Source: VXNE01 sp965205735 (GTDB lineage: Bacteria > Pseudomonadota > Gammaproteobacteria > Pseudomonadales > Azotimanducaceae). Taken from it: DNA of 64,000 nucleotides. Of this stretch, positions 26,976-36,456 are shown in pieces (within the stretch, counting starts at the first letter, position 1; each line of letters opens with the position of its first letter). The notes beneath the pieces are model-generated. The model worked only from the letters and a program-made list of their open reading frames with translations. It had not been told where the DNA came from and did not search any database. The DNA is taken from the NCBI GenBank assembly GCA_965205735.1, contig OZ242179.1, forward strand, positions 2,542,001 through 2,606,000, written 5' to 3'. The translations under genes and the position numbers were made by a program.

Positions 26976-29900
26976 CTAAAGGCGTGGACCTGGAACGTTA
27001 GCCAGATCGATGACCCCATCCTGCTTGCCGTCGATCGCGTCGAGCAATTCAAGGTCGGCGGCAACCACCAGGTAAGCCGCACTGCCGTCTGCGGGCGCCA
27101 CGCCAAGAAGCAGGTCCTCCCGACCATCGCCGTCCACGTCACCGGCTGAAGCGGCGGCCAGGAACCTTGCTGCGTCCACTTCAGCGTGGAACGCGTAGCC
27201 GGCTTCGGCGATGGTGTCGATGGAAAGCGTGCCGCCGGCTGTTCCGTCTGCGGCGATGGCGACCGCTGGAAGAAGAAGGAACGCTGGCAGCCCCGATCCC
27301 ACCCTGAGCGGAACGAGCAGGTCCGCTCGACCGTCACCATCGACGTCCGCCGCAGCGACACCACCAAGCGGCCGCGAACTTTGCGGCCATCCTTCAGGGT
27401 AGGTGATCCGCCAGTGGCCAGTTTGACTTTGATCCACAAGCCAGATCACTCCGTCCTCGCTCCCGTCCTCCGCATCCAGTTGCGCGAGGTTTTCGCGCGT
27501 GCCTGATATTACGTGGATAAGAGCGCGCGACTTGAGGCCCGATACTGCCCCAAGGAAAAGATCGATTTTGCCATCGCCGTCGACGTCACCTACGGCGACG
27601 CCAGTGCCAAGCCCATCCGTCGCGCCTTCGCCCACAATCTTGAACGAAGAGTCCGCGCCCGCTGCCCTCGACAGTCCGAAGGAATTGAAAGACTCGAAGT
27701 CACCGTGGTTGAGTACGTAGACTGCGCCAGCATCGATCACAATCCCATCGTGACTCGGAGCCCCGATCAAGGCGTCGACTCTGCCGTCCCCATCGAAATC
27801 GGCTATGGCACCGCTTAAACCCGCCTGATCTAGGGGTTTCTCCCCCGCGAAGAGCCAACGTACGCCGTACGTCGCCAGTGCGATCCGGCCGTCCACGTAA
27901 CCATCTGCGCCGTCGGCCGCGGCGAGTTGGGCACCTGCAATGAGGTGGGTCGTCCCCGGGCTGTCCCCCTGACGGGGTCCTGGCTGTCCGACGAGGACGT
28001 ACCCCGGCGGCACCTTTTCGCCCACCGGTCCGCCGGCGATGCTCCGGCCCATCAATCCGCCCCAAACACCGACCAGCTCCCACGACGCGGCGCCCTTGAC
28101 GGTGGCCTTAAGCTCAACGACCCCATCCACATAACGGTCGGCCGCGTCCGCAGCCCCGAGGTCGGCGGCGGAAACAATGAACGCGGAGCCAATTAAGGCC
28201 GTTGCTCCCACCGTGAACTCGGGGACGTCATCACCGCTCAAGTCGCCTGCCGACGAGAGCACGAAGCCGGTCTCATACCCGGCCTCGCCGAGGAGTTTCC
28301 AAGAGTATGACTGCGAGGCGACATGCTCGACAGCAACGGTGCCGTCGCGGGCCCCGTCCGCGTCATCTAAACTCACCAGGTCGCGGGACGACACCAGATA
28401 TACCGCACCATCCGGATCATTGCCCGGGGCACCAAGAAGTAACTCCGGCCTGCCGTCTCCGTCGAGGTCCCCGGGTGCAGCCAGGCCGACACCAAGCCAA
28501 TCCGCGCCCTGTTCGGGCACGAACTTGAGGGACGTAAGATCCGACCGGTCCGGATCCATCGGGAACCGGTCCGTCGCGTCCGAGACGCCATCGTTGTCGT
28601 CGTCTTCGTCAGCGTTGTCGCCGACACCGTCGCTATCGCTATCCACCCACTCCGTTGCATCCTGGGGAAACGCATCCCTGCTGTCTGCTACGCCGTCGCC
28701 ATCGCTGTCCCGAGATGCGTCGGGATCGAATGGGAACGCGTCCTCGGTGTCAGGCACCCCATCGTTGTCGTCATCCGAGTCCGCATTGTCGCCTACGCCG
28801 TCGCCGTCGGCGTCCGCCCACTCGCTCGAATCGTTCGGGAACACATCGGCGTTGTCGCCCACGCCGTCATCATCGCTATCCACCGACTCTGCCGGATCCA
28901 GCGGCAATTCGTCCTCGTCGTCAGGCACGCCGTCGTTGTCGTCGTCGTCGTCAGCATTGTTGCCGATACCATCCGCGTCGGTGTCAACCGACTCGGTTGG
29001 GTCGATCGGAAGGTCGTCCTCGCCGTCGAGCACGCCGTCGCCGTCGTCGTCCGGGTCTTCCCGGTTATCGGTGCCGTCGTTGTCCGTATCGAGCGGGTAC
29101 ACGTCCTCGCCGTCCGCGACACCGTCGCCATCATCATCGTCGTCGGCATTGTTTCCAACGCCGTCGCCGTCGGTGTCAAACTGCTCTCGATAGTCTTGCG
29201 GGAATGCGTCGGCATTGTCGCCCACGCCGTCGCCGTCGGTGTCCAGCCATTCCGTCGAATTAAGCGGAAAGGCGTCGTCACGGTCGAGCACGCCGTCGTT
29301 GTCGTCGTCCGGGTCCAGCGTGTTTCCGATGTCGTCGCCGTCGGTATCGCCAGCAACGCTTCCCAGCAAAAGCTCGCGGTCCCGGCTGCCGTCGACGTTG
29401 TCGAGCGGTTGCAGGTCGGCGCCGGTCAGGAGGTAAACTTTGTCGGGTCGGTCACTGTTCCAAGGCTGGCGCTGCATAAGCAATAGGTCATCCGTGCCGT
29501 CGCCGTCGATATCTCCAGCCGCAGCAAGCGTGCCGAACGCGCCTGGCCCCGGCCGTCTCATTCGCCACGTTCGATCATCCCGACTGATGTACGATGGGAA
29601 GACTCTGCCGTCAGCAAAACGGTCGTCTGCATCCAGTTCGGTCAGCGCCCCGACAGCGAAAAGAAGCGCCTCGTGGTAGGAGCCGATCAGCATATCGTCG
29701 TTTCCGTCTCCATCGACATCTCCCACCGAAGCGGCGCCCCGAGTATTAAGTAGAGTCCAGGAGTTCGGCGCGGCAGCAATTCGATCCTCGGCAACTGTGC
29801 CGTCGGTAGTGCCGTCGGCCACGTCGGCATCCTTAAGGTCGCCTCCCGCAACCATGTGGGTGGTGTAGCCGCCGATCAGGACTTCGGCCAAGCCGGCTGA

Positions 29901-32654
29901 GTCAACGCGGCCTGTCCAGCCGATCTGGCCACCCAACTGGCCCTGGGCCCGTCCACCAGTAACCTTCCATGAACCTTCCTGGCTGGCGATGCCCGCCAGT
30001 TCGACGACTCCGTCACTCTCACCGTCGTCAGCATCGGCAGCTTCCAAGCCGGCGCTCGAAACCAGGTACACAGCGCCGGCGTACTGATGTTCGCCCACAA
30101 CGGCCAGCGGGGCGCCGATACCGAAATCCACCCGACTGTCGCCGTCGACATCGCCCACGAGGCCGACCACCGTATCTATCCCATCGTTCTCGCCGACCAG
30201 CCTGTAGGAGTGAGGCTGCTTCACGACATTTTGAATTTGCAGAACGCCGTCCTCGCTTTCGTCCGCGACGTCGGCAGCCGAAATGTCTTCGGTCGAAATG
30301 AGGTAGACGGCGTGAGGTTGGTCGCGATCGCATAACCGGGTTCCGCTGACAATCAGTTCGAACTGCCCGTCCCCATCCAAGTCTCCAGCCGCGATGCTCG
30401 CGCCAAGGCCAACGCAATTGTCGCCGACGATCTTCCACGACCGAGGCTGGCTGGCCACGTGCTCCAGCGACACAGCGTGGTCGGCCGTCCCGTCCGCCGC
30501 GTCCGCTGCCGCGAAGTCGTCTCCAGACACGAAGTAGACCGCTCCGCCCAAGCGAGCGTCCGGCCAGTCGTGGTAAACGCTTGCGCCTATCACGACGTCG
30601 ATCAATCCATCGCCATCCATGTCGCCAGCGGACGCAACGCTGATGCCGGCGTGATGACCTGGGGCTTCGCCCTCGAAGCGCCATGAATTGGGCCCGGAAC
30701 TCACCTGCGCCAAACCAACTTCCCGGTCGGTATTGCCGTCAACCGCGTCCAGCGCCGCAAGATCGGCGACGGCAATCATGTAGACGGCGCCCCGATACGA
30801 ATCGTACCGCGGCGCCCCTACGACAAGACGCGGGTCGTCTCCGCCTGTCGCGAACAGGGTCTCTCCCAGACGTCGGCCAGCTGCTTCCGCAACGAACACG
30901 TAGGAGGCGATATCGGATTTCGACGAGTCCAAAGGAAACAGGTCTGCCTCGTTCGCCACGCCGTCACCGTCCGCGTCGGCGTCAGAGTTGTCGCCTACGC
31001 CGTCGCCGTCCGTGTCCGCCCACTCGCCTGGATCGTTGGGAAACGTGTCGCCGTTGTCGCCTACGCCGTCGCCGTCCGTGTCCGCCCACTCGCTCGGATC
31101 GTTCGGAAACGGATCGCCGTTGTCGCCTACGCCATCGCCGTCCGTGTCCGCCCACTCGTTCGGATCGTTCGGAAACGGATCGCCGTTGTCGCCTACGCCG
31201 TCGCCGTCCGTGTCGGCAGTTTCTTTCGGGTTCAGCGGAAATGCGTCTTCGTCGTCTCCGACGCCGTCGTTGTCGTCGTCCCCGTCGATCTTGTTCCCGA
31301 TGCCGTCGCCGTCCGTGTCACGCCAGTCGCTGGCGTCGTCGGGCAGGTCGTCTACCGGATCTACGAAGCCGTCGCCGTCGCTGTCCGCATATCCCTCCTG
31401 GAACGCTGCGGCCTGGACGCGAACTGCGTCGAGACTGGCCACCGAGTCTGCGCCAGCGACTTCGTCGCCGTTCTCACCGCAGGGCCTGGCCACCCCTCCT
31501 TGGCGGCGGCAGGTGGCATCAGGGTCGGAGAACACGTCCAAACGCAATCTCGAGCCACCGCGCTTCGGGCCGTAGGTCATCACGGTACCGAACTCGTTGT
31601 CGACGGCGTGACCCCGAGACCAGCGCCACGTCCCCAGGGAGTTCTGCCAGTACGCGTGCCCCAGTCCCAGAGCGTGGCCCAACTCGTGGGCGAGCGTGAC
31701 GCCGCTGCACGTAGCCATGACCGTGGAATGATTGGACATTGCCTGAATTTTCCACAGTCGCCCGCGGCTGCCGTATCCGCCGAGGTACGACCAGCCGCAA
31801 GACCCACTGTTTTTTGCCTTCGGTCTGAAAAGAACCGATAAGTCCGAGCCGTGACGTTTCATCTCCTCGGAGATCGTCCCGGCATCGACACCCCGAAATT
31901 CGTTGCTTTCGTCCACTTCAACCGGCACCGCGCCTACCAAGCGAAGCTTCAGGTCAACCCCGCTGCGCCCGAAGACGACGTTTGCCAGCGTCACGACATG
32001 CTGGATGCGCGTGGTCGGATCACCCGTAAAAAAAGGGTTCACAAAGCCCTGGCTGTAGAACGCGAGCAGGTCGACTGTTGACGACCCGGGGATCGATTCG
32101 GCGTCGAGCGGGTCCGTTCCCTCGACTTCCTCATTGACATCGCCGACACCGTCCCCGTCGCTATCCTTCAGGTAGTCGAGAAGGCCCACGTCGAACGGTT
32201 CGTCCAGGCTGACGAACCGTTCCATCTCAATGCTTTCCTGACGGCGCCACGACTCGCCGACCTGTTCCTCAAGATAAAGGTCGATTCTCTGCAGTCCCGC
32301 CGATCCGGTCTCGACCAGCGGCGTCTCGATGGACGTGCCGGCGAGGGTCGAAGCGGCGCCGAGCGACTCGACAATGACCACCTTGCCCACTTCAGCGTTC
32401 ACCCTCGATTCGTCCTCAGTCTCAGTGGCCCACACCGCCACCCGCAAGGGACCGCTGTCGGTGGTACGGAAACTGCGCGCACCCACCGTGATGGTCAGCG
32501 TCGTGCCGTCGCTTGCCAGTTCGCATGGGCAGTCGAAGAAAACGTTTTCCCCGTTGCCCAGCGCGTACGAGGCGCTGATCACGCCCACCGCTGCCAGCAA
32601 CGTACCGACTGCTCCCCGGAGTCGACGCTGACAGCCAATAGCATTGATCCCCAT
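26976..32654 (-). CDS. Giant secreted reprolysin-like metalloprotease with TSP3 and FG-GAP repeats, C-terminus truncated
   Basis: A frame of 1892 codons from the ATG at 32654. Residues 1-33 form a signal peptide (LRGAVGTLLAAVGVISASYA). The metzincin motif HELGHALGLGH is at residues 323-333 and a Met-turn VMTYG at 358-362, giving a zinc endopeptidase. Two blocks of thrombospondin type 3 calcium-binding repeats (DTDGDGVGDNxDxFPNDPxEW type) lie at about 31390-30940 and 29350-28550. FG-GAP repeats (VGDVDGDGK type) fill 30900-29360 and 28530-27000, probably forming beta propellers. It is exported and calcium-dependent by inference. The last repeat stops after DGVIDLANV, where others go on to SWxxxGE, so the 3' end seems lost near the IS110 remnant. 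It follows the 32660-33310 gene by 5 bases. Confidence 0.88.
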   Translation of the reverse strand: MGINAIGCQRRLRGAVGTLLAAVGVISASYALGNGENVFFDCPCELASDGTTLTITVGARSFRTTDSGPLRVAVWATETEDESRVNAEVGKVVIVESLGAASTLAGTSIETPLVETGSAGLQRIDLYLEEQVGESWRRQESIEMERFVSLDEPFDVGLLDYLKDSDGDGVGDVNEEVEGTDPLDAESIPGSSTVDLLAFYSQGFVNPFFTGDPTTRIQHVVTLANVVFGRSGVDLKLRLVGAVPVEVDESNEFRGVDAGTISEEMKRHGSDLSVLFRPKAKNSGSCGWSYLGGYGSRGRLWKIQAMSNHSTVMATCSGVTLAHELGHALGLGHAYWQNSLGTWRWSRGHAVDNEFGTVMTYGPKRGGSRLRLDVFSDPDATCRRQGGVARPCGENGDEVAGADSVASLDAVRVQAAAFQEGYADSDGDGFVDPVDDLPDDASDWRDTDGDGIGNKIDGDDDNDGVGDDEDAFPLNPKETADTDGDGVGDNGDPFPNDPNEWADTDGDGVGDNGDPFPNDPSEWADTDGDGVGDNGDTFPNDPGEWADTDGDGVGDNSDADADGDGVANEADLFPLDSSKSDIASYVFVAEAAGRRLGETLFATGGDDPRLVVGAPRYDSYRGAVYMIAVADLAALDAVDGNTDREVGLAQVSSGPNSWRFEGEAPGHHAGISVASAGDMDGDGLIDVVIGASVYHDWPDARLGGAVYFVSGDDFAAADAADGTADHAVSLEHVASQPRSWKIVGDNCVGLGASIAAGDLDGDGQFELIVSGTRLCDRDQPHAVYLISTEDISAADVADESEDGVLQIQNVVKQPHSYRLVGENDGIDTVVGLVGDVDGDSRVDFGIGAPLAVVGEHQYAGAVYLVSSAGLEAADADDGESDGVVELAGIASQEGSWKVTGGRAQGQLGGQIGWTGRVDSAGLAEVLIGGYTTHMVAGGDLKDADVADGTTDGTVAEDRIAAAPNSWTLLNTRGAASVGDVDGDGNDDMLIGSYHEALLFAVGALTELDADDRFADGRVFPSYISRDDRTWRMRRPGPGAFGTLAAAGDIDGDGTDDLLLMQRQPWNSDRPDKVYLLTGADLQPLDNVDGSRDRELLLGSVAGDTDGDDIGNTLDPDDDNDGVLDRDDAFPLNSTEWLDTDGDGVGDNADAFPQDYREQFDTDGDGVGNNADDDDDGDGVADGEDVYPLDTDNDGTDNREDPDDDGDGVLDGEDDLPIDPTESVDTDADGIGNNADDDDDNDGVPDDEDELPLDPAESVDSDDDGVGDNADVFPNDSSEWADADGDGVGDNADSDDDNDGVPDTEDAFPFDPDASRDSDGDGVADSRDAFPQDATEWVDSDSDGVGDNADEDDDNDGVSDATDRFPMDPDRSDLTSLKFVPEQGADWLGVGLAAPGDLDGDGRPELLLGAPGNDPDGAVYLVSSRDLVSLDDADGARDGTVAVEHVASQSYSWKLLGEAGYETGFVLSSAGDLSGDDVPEFTVGATALIGSAFIVSAADLGAADAADRYVDGVVELKATVKGAASWELVGVWGGLMGRSIAGGPVGEKVPPGYVLVGQPGPRQGDSPGTTHLIAGAQLAAADGADGYVDGRIALATYGVRWLFAGEKPLDQAGLSGAIADFDGDGRVDALIGAPSHDGIVIDAGAVYVLNHGDFESFNSFGLSRAAGADSSFKIVGEGATDGLGTGVAVGDVDGDGKIDLFLGAVSGLKSRALIHVISGTRENLAQLDAEDGSEDGVIWLVDQSQTGHWRITYPEGWPQSSRPLGGVAAADVDGDGRADLLVPLRVGSGLPAFLLLPAVAIAADGTAGGTLSIDTIAEAGYAFHAEVDAARFLAAASAGDVDGDGREDLLLGVAPADGSAAYLVVAADLELLDAIDGKQDGVIDLANVPGPRL

Positions 32655-32659
32655 CAGCT

Positions 32660-33310
32660 TCACGGTTGGGAGAGGGTATCGTTTGGGAGAATGATGTAGT
32701 CCGGCTTGCTGTAGTCGACATGCCGGTCCATGCTCGCCGTCGGCATCAGCCAACCGAAATGCCGGTTGCCAACGAGTTCGTAGCTCCCTTGCGGCGTGCC
32801 AACGTGCGCGTAAGCGTTCATGGAACCCACGGTGACGACCACCAGATGGGGTTGATCTTCGCCCACCAGCCGACCCACGTACGAGCGGTTGTCACCGAGA
32901 GAAGTGACGACGCGGTCGATGACTGACTCGAAGGTTGCGCCGGTGTGTGGTACCGAGATCACAATGCGGTCGCCCGCGCGCCACGACCACATGTCGTCCG
33001 CTAGGCTCACCAGGACAGCATCGGCGTCGGTTTGCTGGTATCGCGGCGGCAACCAGTCCCGGTCTACGGCATCGGGGTCCGCTGGGGACCATGCCATATG
33101 CGTGCGGTCGCCAAGAACCGGCGGCGGTGCCGACGACTCAAACGCGTCGTAGGGCTGCCCGACCGCCTGGTCGGTTCCGGGTGCGTTCGCGTCGTCCGCA
33201 GAACGGAGTGCATGAGGGAGTCCCTCGCGGAACCAGAGCGCCAATGGGATTGCCGTCCCCACAACGAAGGCCGGGATGATCCAAAAGAGTCTTTTCCGAC
33301 GGGACCTCAC
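32660..33310 (-). CDS. Membrane-anchored propeptide-like protein paired with the metalloprotease
   Basis: A 216-residue protein with a basic N-terminus and one signal-anchor helix (LFWIIPAFVVGTAIPLALWF). The extracytoplasmic part contains GDRIVISVPHTGATFESVID, then NRSYVGRLVGEDQPHLVVVT and GSYELVGNRHFGWLMPTASM and ends DYSKPDYIILPND. As I recall, this resembles the N-terminal segment found in front of reprolysin-like protease domains in other proteobacteria, where it would act as a propeptide. Here it is a separate gene 5 bases upstream of the protease start, so it may act in trans as chaperone or inhibitor. That role is inference. The 180 bases upstream show no clear promoter. Confidence 0.7.
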   Translation of the reverse strand: MRSRRKRLFWIIPAFVVGTAIPLALWFREGLPHALRSADDANAPGTDQAVGQPYDAFESSAPPPVLGDRTHMAWSPADPDAVDRDWLPPRYQQTDADAVLVSLADDMWSWRAGDRIVISVPHTGATFESVIDRVVTSLGDNRSYVGRLVGEDQPHLVVVTVGSMNAYAHVGTPQGSYELVGNRHFGWLMPTASMDRHVDYSKPDYIILPNDTLSQP

Positions 33311-33491
33311 AGGAGGCTTGTTCCACGAACATTGCAGCGCATAACCAACCTTTCTATCACAATACTAGCGTAGGAAGCGCTGAGGCAACCTACGACCACC
33401 CCATCCTCACCATTGAACACGTCCTTCCGAAAACACCTGAGGCGGATTCCCTGTGGATGGATGGTTTGCCGACGACAAGGTGCGGGCGTAG

Positions 33492-33731
33492 TGGACGCAT
33501 CGTCTGGCGAACTTGGTACTGTTGTCGCGGCGAAAGAATGCATGTGCATCCAACTTCGAGTTCGAGCGGAAGAATGAACATTATTTCAAGAGAGAAGGCT
33601 TCCCGCCGTTCCCGTTGACTATGCCCGTGCTGAGTGAAGCCGAGTGGACGCCGGCGGTGCTTGAGACTAGGCAAGAGATGCTATTCGGCAGGCCAGCAGA
33701 CGCTTGGATGCTTGGCGATGTTGGTGACTGA
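33492..33731 (+). pseudogene. C-terminal fragment of a GmrSD-type (DUF262/DUF1524) nuclease
   Basis: The frame reads WTHRLANLVLLSRRKNACAS, then NFEFERKNEHYF, FPPFPLTMPVLSEAEWTPAV and LETRQEML before TGA. This matches the C-terminal end of the DUF1524 HNH domain (the H-R-L-A-N-L-V-L-L-S block with the following Asn). The DUF262 part and the first half of DUF1524 are absent. It is a relic of a type IV restriction enzyme. Confidence 0.6.
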
Positions 33732-33943
33732 TATGACATGGGAACAGGTCGCTGACTCAATGTGTCGAGACGCCCTGAAGTAGGCGCCCTTCGTCACTAC
33801 CGCCAAAATGCGCTGCTCGGTGATTGACGATTTCCGGTAGTGACGGGGCGCTGAACCGGCCTGTAGCGCAGGCGCTTAATGGGCTGCTAAACATTCTTTT
33901 CTGGTGCCGCTTTGGTGCCGGCGGTACACTGAAGGTGTTCTGG

Positions 33944-34045
33944 GGCCGCCCTATGGTGGCCGGTCGGGAGCCATTCCGACCAGACTGGGAAACCAGACAG
34001 CCGGCGGGAATCCGGCAGGGGCGCGGCGACCATTGCCTGGTCGCC
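33944..34045 (+). ncRNA. Candidate structured RNA: five consecutive hairpins
   Basis: Five hairpins lie head to tail in 102 bases. 33944-33961: GGCCGCC/GGTGGCC with loop CTAT. 33962-33981: GGTCGG/CCGACC. 33985-33996: CTGG, GAAA tetraloop, CCAG. 34000-34016: GCCGG/CCGGC. 34025-34045: an 8-bp GGCGACCA/TGGTCGCC stem with loop TTGCC. Spacers are 0-8 bases. No coding frame through it looks real. It lacks tRNA hallmarks. The 33732-34177 stretch contains nothing else I recognise, apart from three copies of GATGCGCC between 34098 and 34175. Confidence 0.4.
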
Positions 34046-34177
34046 GACGCCGAGGTGCCGCTTCCGGGATGCTAGCGCATTCTGGCGTCGCCGGGGAGAT
34101 GCGCCGGCATTGGGCACGGATGCGCCACGCGGCCGAAAGGCGGCGGGTGCGAATCGAAAGGATGCGCCGTGCGGTCG

Positions 34178-34582
34178 TTAAAAAATCCGGATCGCAGGGA
34201 CATCCAGCCACGCGGCATGCGGCGGCCTCGCGAGACCTTCTGACGACTCGCGGGGCACGACGGGACTAGGAAAGTCCTTGATCGAAGCCTGAACTGTCGC
34301 GGCGGGCGAGGCGGTCGCGGGGACCAGGGAGGCATCCCGGTCGTGCGGTGAAGAGAACACCGGAACCACGACGCCATCGTCGCCGAACAAGAGGCCGGCG
34401 GCCAACGACGCGCCGCGGGTCGCCGCATCGGCGCCCGCCGCCGCATCCGTCGTCGGGAACGACGCGCCGCGGGTCGCCGGCGACGGCACGGCAACTGCAT
34501 CGCAGGGCTTCACGCAGCAATGCGGGTCCGGATCGTCCTCGTCGAGGGACGGCGGATCGCCCAGCAAAACTAACCGACTCAC
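34178..34582 (-). CDS. Doubtful frame, function unknown
   Basis: A GTG-started frame of 134 codons with fairly ordinary composition (SRLVLLGDPPSLDEDDPDPH, then two copies of ATRGAS, FGDDGVVVPVFSS and a tail DFPSPVVPRESSEGL). The repeated ATRGAS comes from a 22-base direct repeat at about 34404 and 34459. It has no known family. It points away from the integrase that follows. Bases 34583-34900, upstream of that integrase, show no further gene. Confidence 0.25.
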   Translation of the reverse strand: MSRLVLLGDPPSLDEDDPDPHCCVKPCDAVAVPSPATRGASFPTTDAAAGADAATRGASLAAGLLFGDDGVVVPVFSSPHDRDASLVPATASPAATVQASIKDFPSPVVPRESSEGLARPPHAAWLDVPAIRIF

Positions 34583-34900
34583 GCCGGCCCGGGCCGCTGA
34601 CGCGGCGCCGGGCGCGGTAGATTCCCTTCCGCTCCCGCCGAAAAAACTGCCACGGGCGCAATCGGCGTCGCTCCGGCGCACGGCGTTTCGCGCGGTGTCC
34701 CACTTACCGAATTGCTCAACACGCGGTCTTTGACGGGCCCGCGGGCACCGGATATAGCGTTCCGGACGGGGGAGGACGTTGCCCGGCCGTTTGCCGGGGA
34801 CCACGAGGTCGGCGAGTCCGAAGGAGGTTGCGGCCATGCGGACGGCCTTCCGTCCCCACACATCGCCTTGCACGACAGGCGCGCTGTCGGAGACCTTCCG

Positions 34901-35763
34901 GTGCGCGACCTGAACTTCGATCTGAAGCGCCTGCAGAAGGCGCACGACGACGGCTCCCACGGCACGCGCGCGGCGCGCTCCTACGCGCTGGCCCAGATCG
35001 CGGACACGCTGCACGATCTCGGCTTCAAGGGACTCCGCGCGACCGGGCTCCGGCGCAAGCACGTCGTGGCCTTGGTGAAGGAGTGGAAGCGCCATGGCCG
35101 CTCCATCGGGACGATGAAGAACCGCACGGCGCACATCCGCTGGTGGGCGAGGCGGATCGACCGGCCGGGCGTGGTGCCGCCCAACGGCGCCCTCGGCATC
35201 GCCAATCGCGAGTACGTGACCAACGAGGACAAAGGCGTGGTCCTCGATCCGGAGAAGCTGGCGCTGGTGACCGATGCGCACGTCGCCATGGCGCTGCGCC
35301 TGGAGGCGGCGTTCGGCCTGCGCCGCGAGGAGGCGATCAAGTTCGCGCCCGCGCGCGACGACCGGGGCGACAGAATCCGCCTGAAAGGATCGACCACCAA
35401 GGGCGGCCGCCCGCGCGAGGTGCCGGTGCGCAACGAACCGCAGCGGAGGCTGCTCGACGAGGCGCACCGCCTGGTGGGAAGCGGCGCGCTGATCCCGCCG
35501 GACCGCAACTACAGACAGCAGCTGAAGGTCTACGAGAGCCAGACGCGCGAGGCGCGCCTGTACCGCATGCATGGGCTTCGACATCGCTACGCTCAAACGC
35601 GCTACGAGGAACTCACCGGCTGGAAGGCGCCGGCGGCGGGCGGCCTTCGCAACGGTCGCTGACGGGGGCGAGGCGGCGGATCGACACGGCGGCGCGGCGG
35701 GCGATCGCCGAGGAACTCGGGCACTCCAGGAGTGGCGTCGTGGGCGTGTACTGCGGCGCGTAG
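34901..35763 (+). pseudogene. Phage/ICE-type tyrosine integrase with a C-terminal frameshift
   Basis: From GTG 34901 the frame reads VRDLNFDLKRLQKAHDDGSH, RSIGTMKNRTAHIRWWARRI and AFGLRREEAIKFAPA (first catalytic Arg), then KGSTTKGGRPREVPVRN and RMHGLRHRYAQTRYEELTGW (HxxR). These are the SAM-like and catalytic domains of the integrase type often found in integrative elements. After GWKAPAAGG (about 35640) the frame ends in GLRNGR and a stop. The expected ending, LGHSRSGVVGVY with the last His and the catalytic Tyr, continues in another frame to TAG at 35763. The enzyme is inactive unless the shift is a sequencing error. Bases 35764-36025 hold no gene. Confidence 0.75.
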
Positions 35764-35962
35764 AGGCGGCCCGCTCGTGGCGGCCGGCGCGCGCTTGACT
35801 TCGATGCCGCCCGTCGCCACGTTCAATCCCGCTTGAACCGACAGATGCGCCCGCTACGCCGGGTTACCTGTCGAATACAACAGCCGGACCCGGCGGGGAA
35901 GTAGCTATCCCGGCCTCGGCGAATAGGCGGGAACTTCACGATCTGTGCGGTTCAAGCAAGGC

Positions 35963-35983
35963 CCGGCACCCGTGCGGTGCCGG
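35963..35983 (+). other. Strong hairpin without T-tract
   Basis: CCGGCACC, loop CGTGC, GGTGCCGG: a perfect 8-bp stem between the integrase relic and the next gene. No run of T follows, so it is not a standard terminator; it might mark a processing or recombination site. Confidence 0.35.
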
Positions 35984-36025
35984 AAGGCGATCCATGCGGC
36001 GGCGGTCACGCCCCCGAGGAGAGCA

Positions 36026-36382
36026 TGAGGATACTGGACGACACTTCCACCCGCGGGGACGGCGGCGCGTTCGCGGTGGAAATGCAACTCGGCGACGAGG
36101 CCGGCGACGCCGAGCTGCGGGAACGGTGGCAGTCGGCCGCCGACAAGGGCGAATACGGCGGGCCTCACGCGCTGGGTGCTGTACGGGAACTGCAAGATCG
36201 AACCGTCGGCGTTGCGCGCGGCCCTGGAGCGCTTCAACGAGCGGCCCGACGACGGCGGCTGGAGATGGACCGTGGAGGCGCTGGCCATGCACCTGCTGGA
36301 CGATCTGTGCGGGATCACGCTGGCCGACTGCCGCACGCCGCCGCCGCAGGGCGGGCCCTCGGGAAATCGCGGCGCGAGGTGA
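36026..36382 (+). pseudogene. Frameshifted hypothetical gene of the element
   Basis: The first frame reads MRILDDTSTRGDGGAFAVEM, QLGDEAGDAELRERWQSAAD and KGEY. The second, from 36158 on, reads GLTRWVLYGNCKIEPSALRA and FNERPDDGGWRWTVEALAMH, ending in a Pro/Gly tail. One extra G at about 36157 (TACGGCGGG for TACGCGGG) joins them into one protein of about 118 residues. The family is unknown to me, but both halves are clearly protein-like and acidic-amphipathic in character. Confidence 0.5.
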
Positions 36383-36456
36383 AGCGGACGGCATGGCAAG
36401 TGCGGCCGAAGGCGCGACGACCGGAGCCGCCGCGCCTCGACCGCGAAGGGACCGGA

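Noticed and set aside
28177..29193. Ser/Pro-rich open frame of 338 codons on the plus strand.
   Set aside because: It is the antisense reading of the TSP3 repeats; its low-complexity composition is a by-product of the Asp-Gly codons.
28550..31390. Regular short repeats that could be taken for a CRISPR array.
   Set aside because: The periodicity comes from coding TSP3 repeats (Asp-Gly-rich) in one open frame; units are not identical and there are no spacers of constant size.
33944..34045. Hairpin cluster as a tRNA gene and attachment site.
   Set aside because: There is no TTCGA-type T-loop sequence, no anticodon arm of 5 bp with a 7-base loop in the right place, and the number of stems does not fit.
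34583..35596. Minus-strand open frame across the second integrase.
   Set aside because: The plus strand has clear integrase motifs here; the minus frame is a shadow. Only its last part (34178-34582), outside the integrase, was kept as a doubtful feature.
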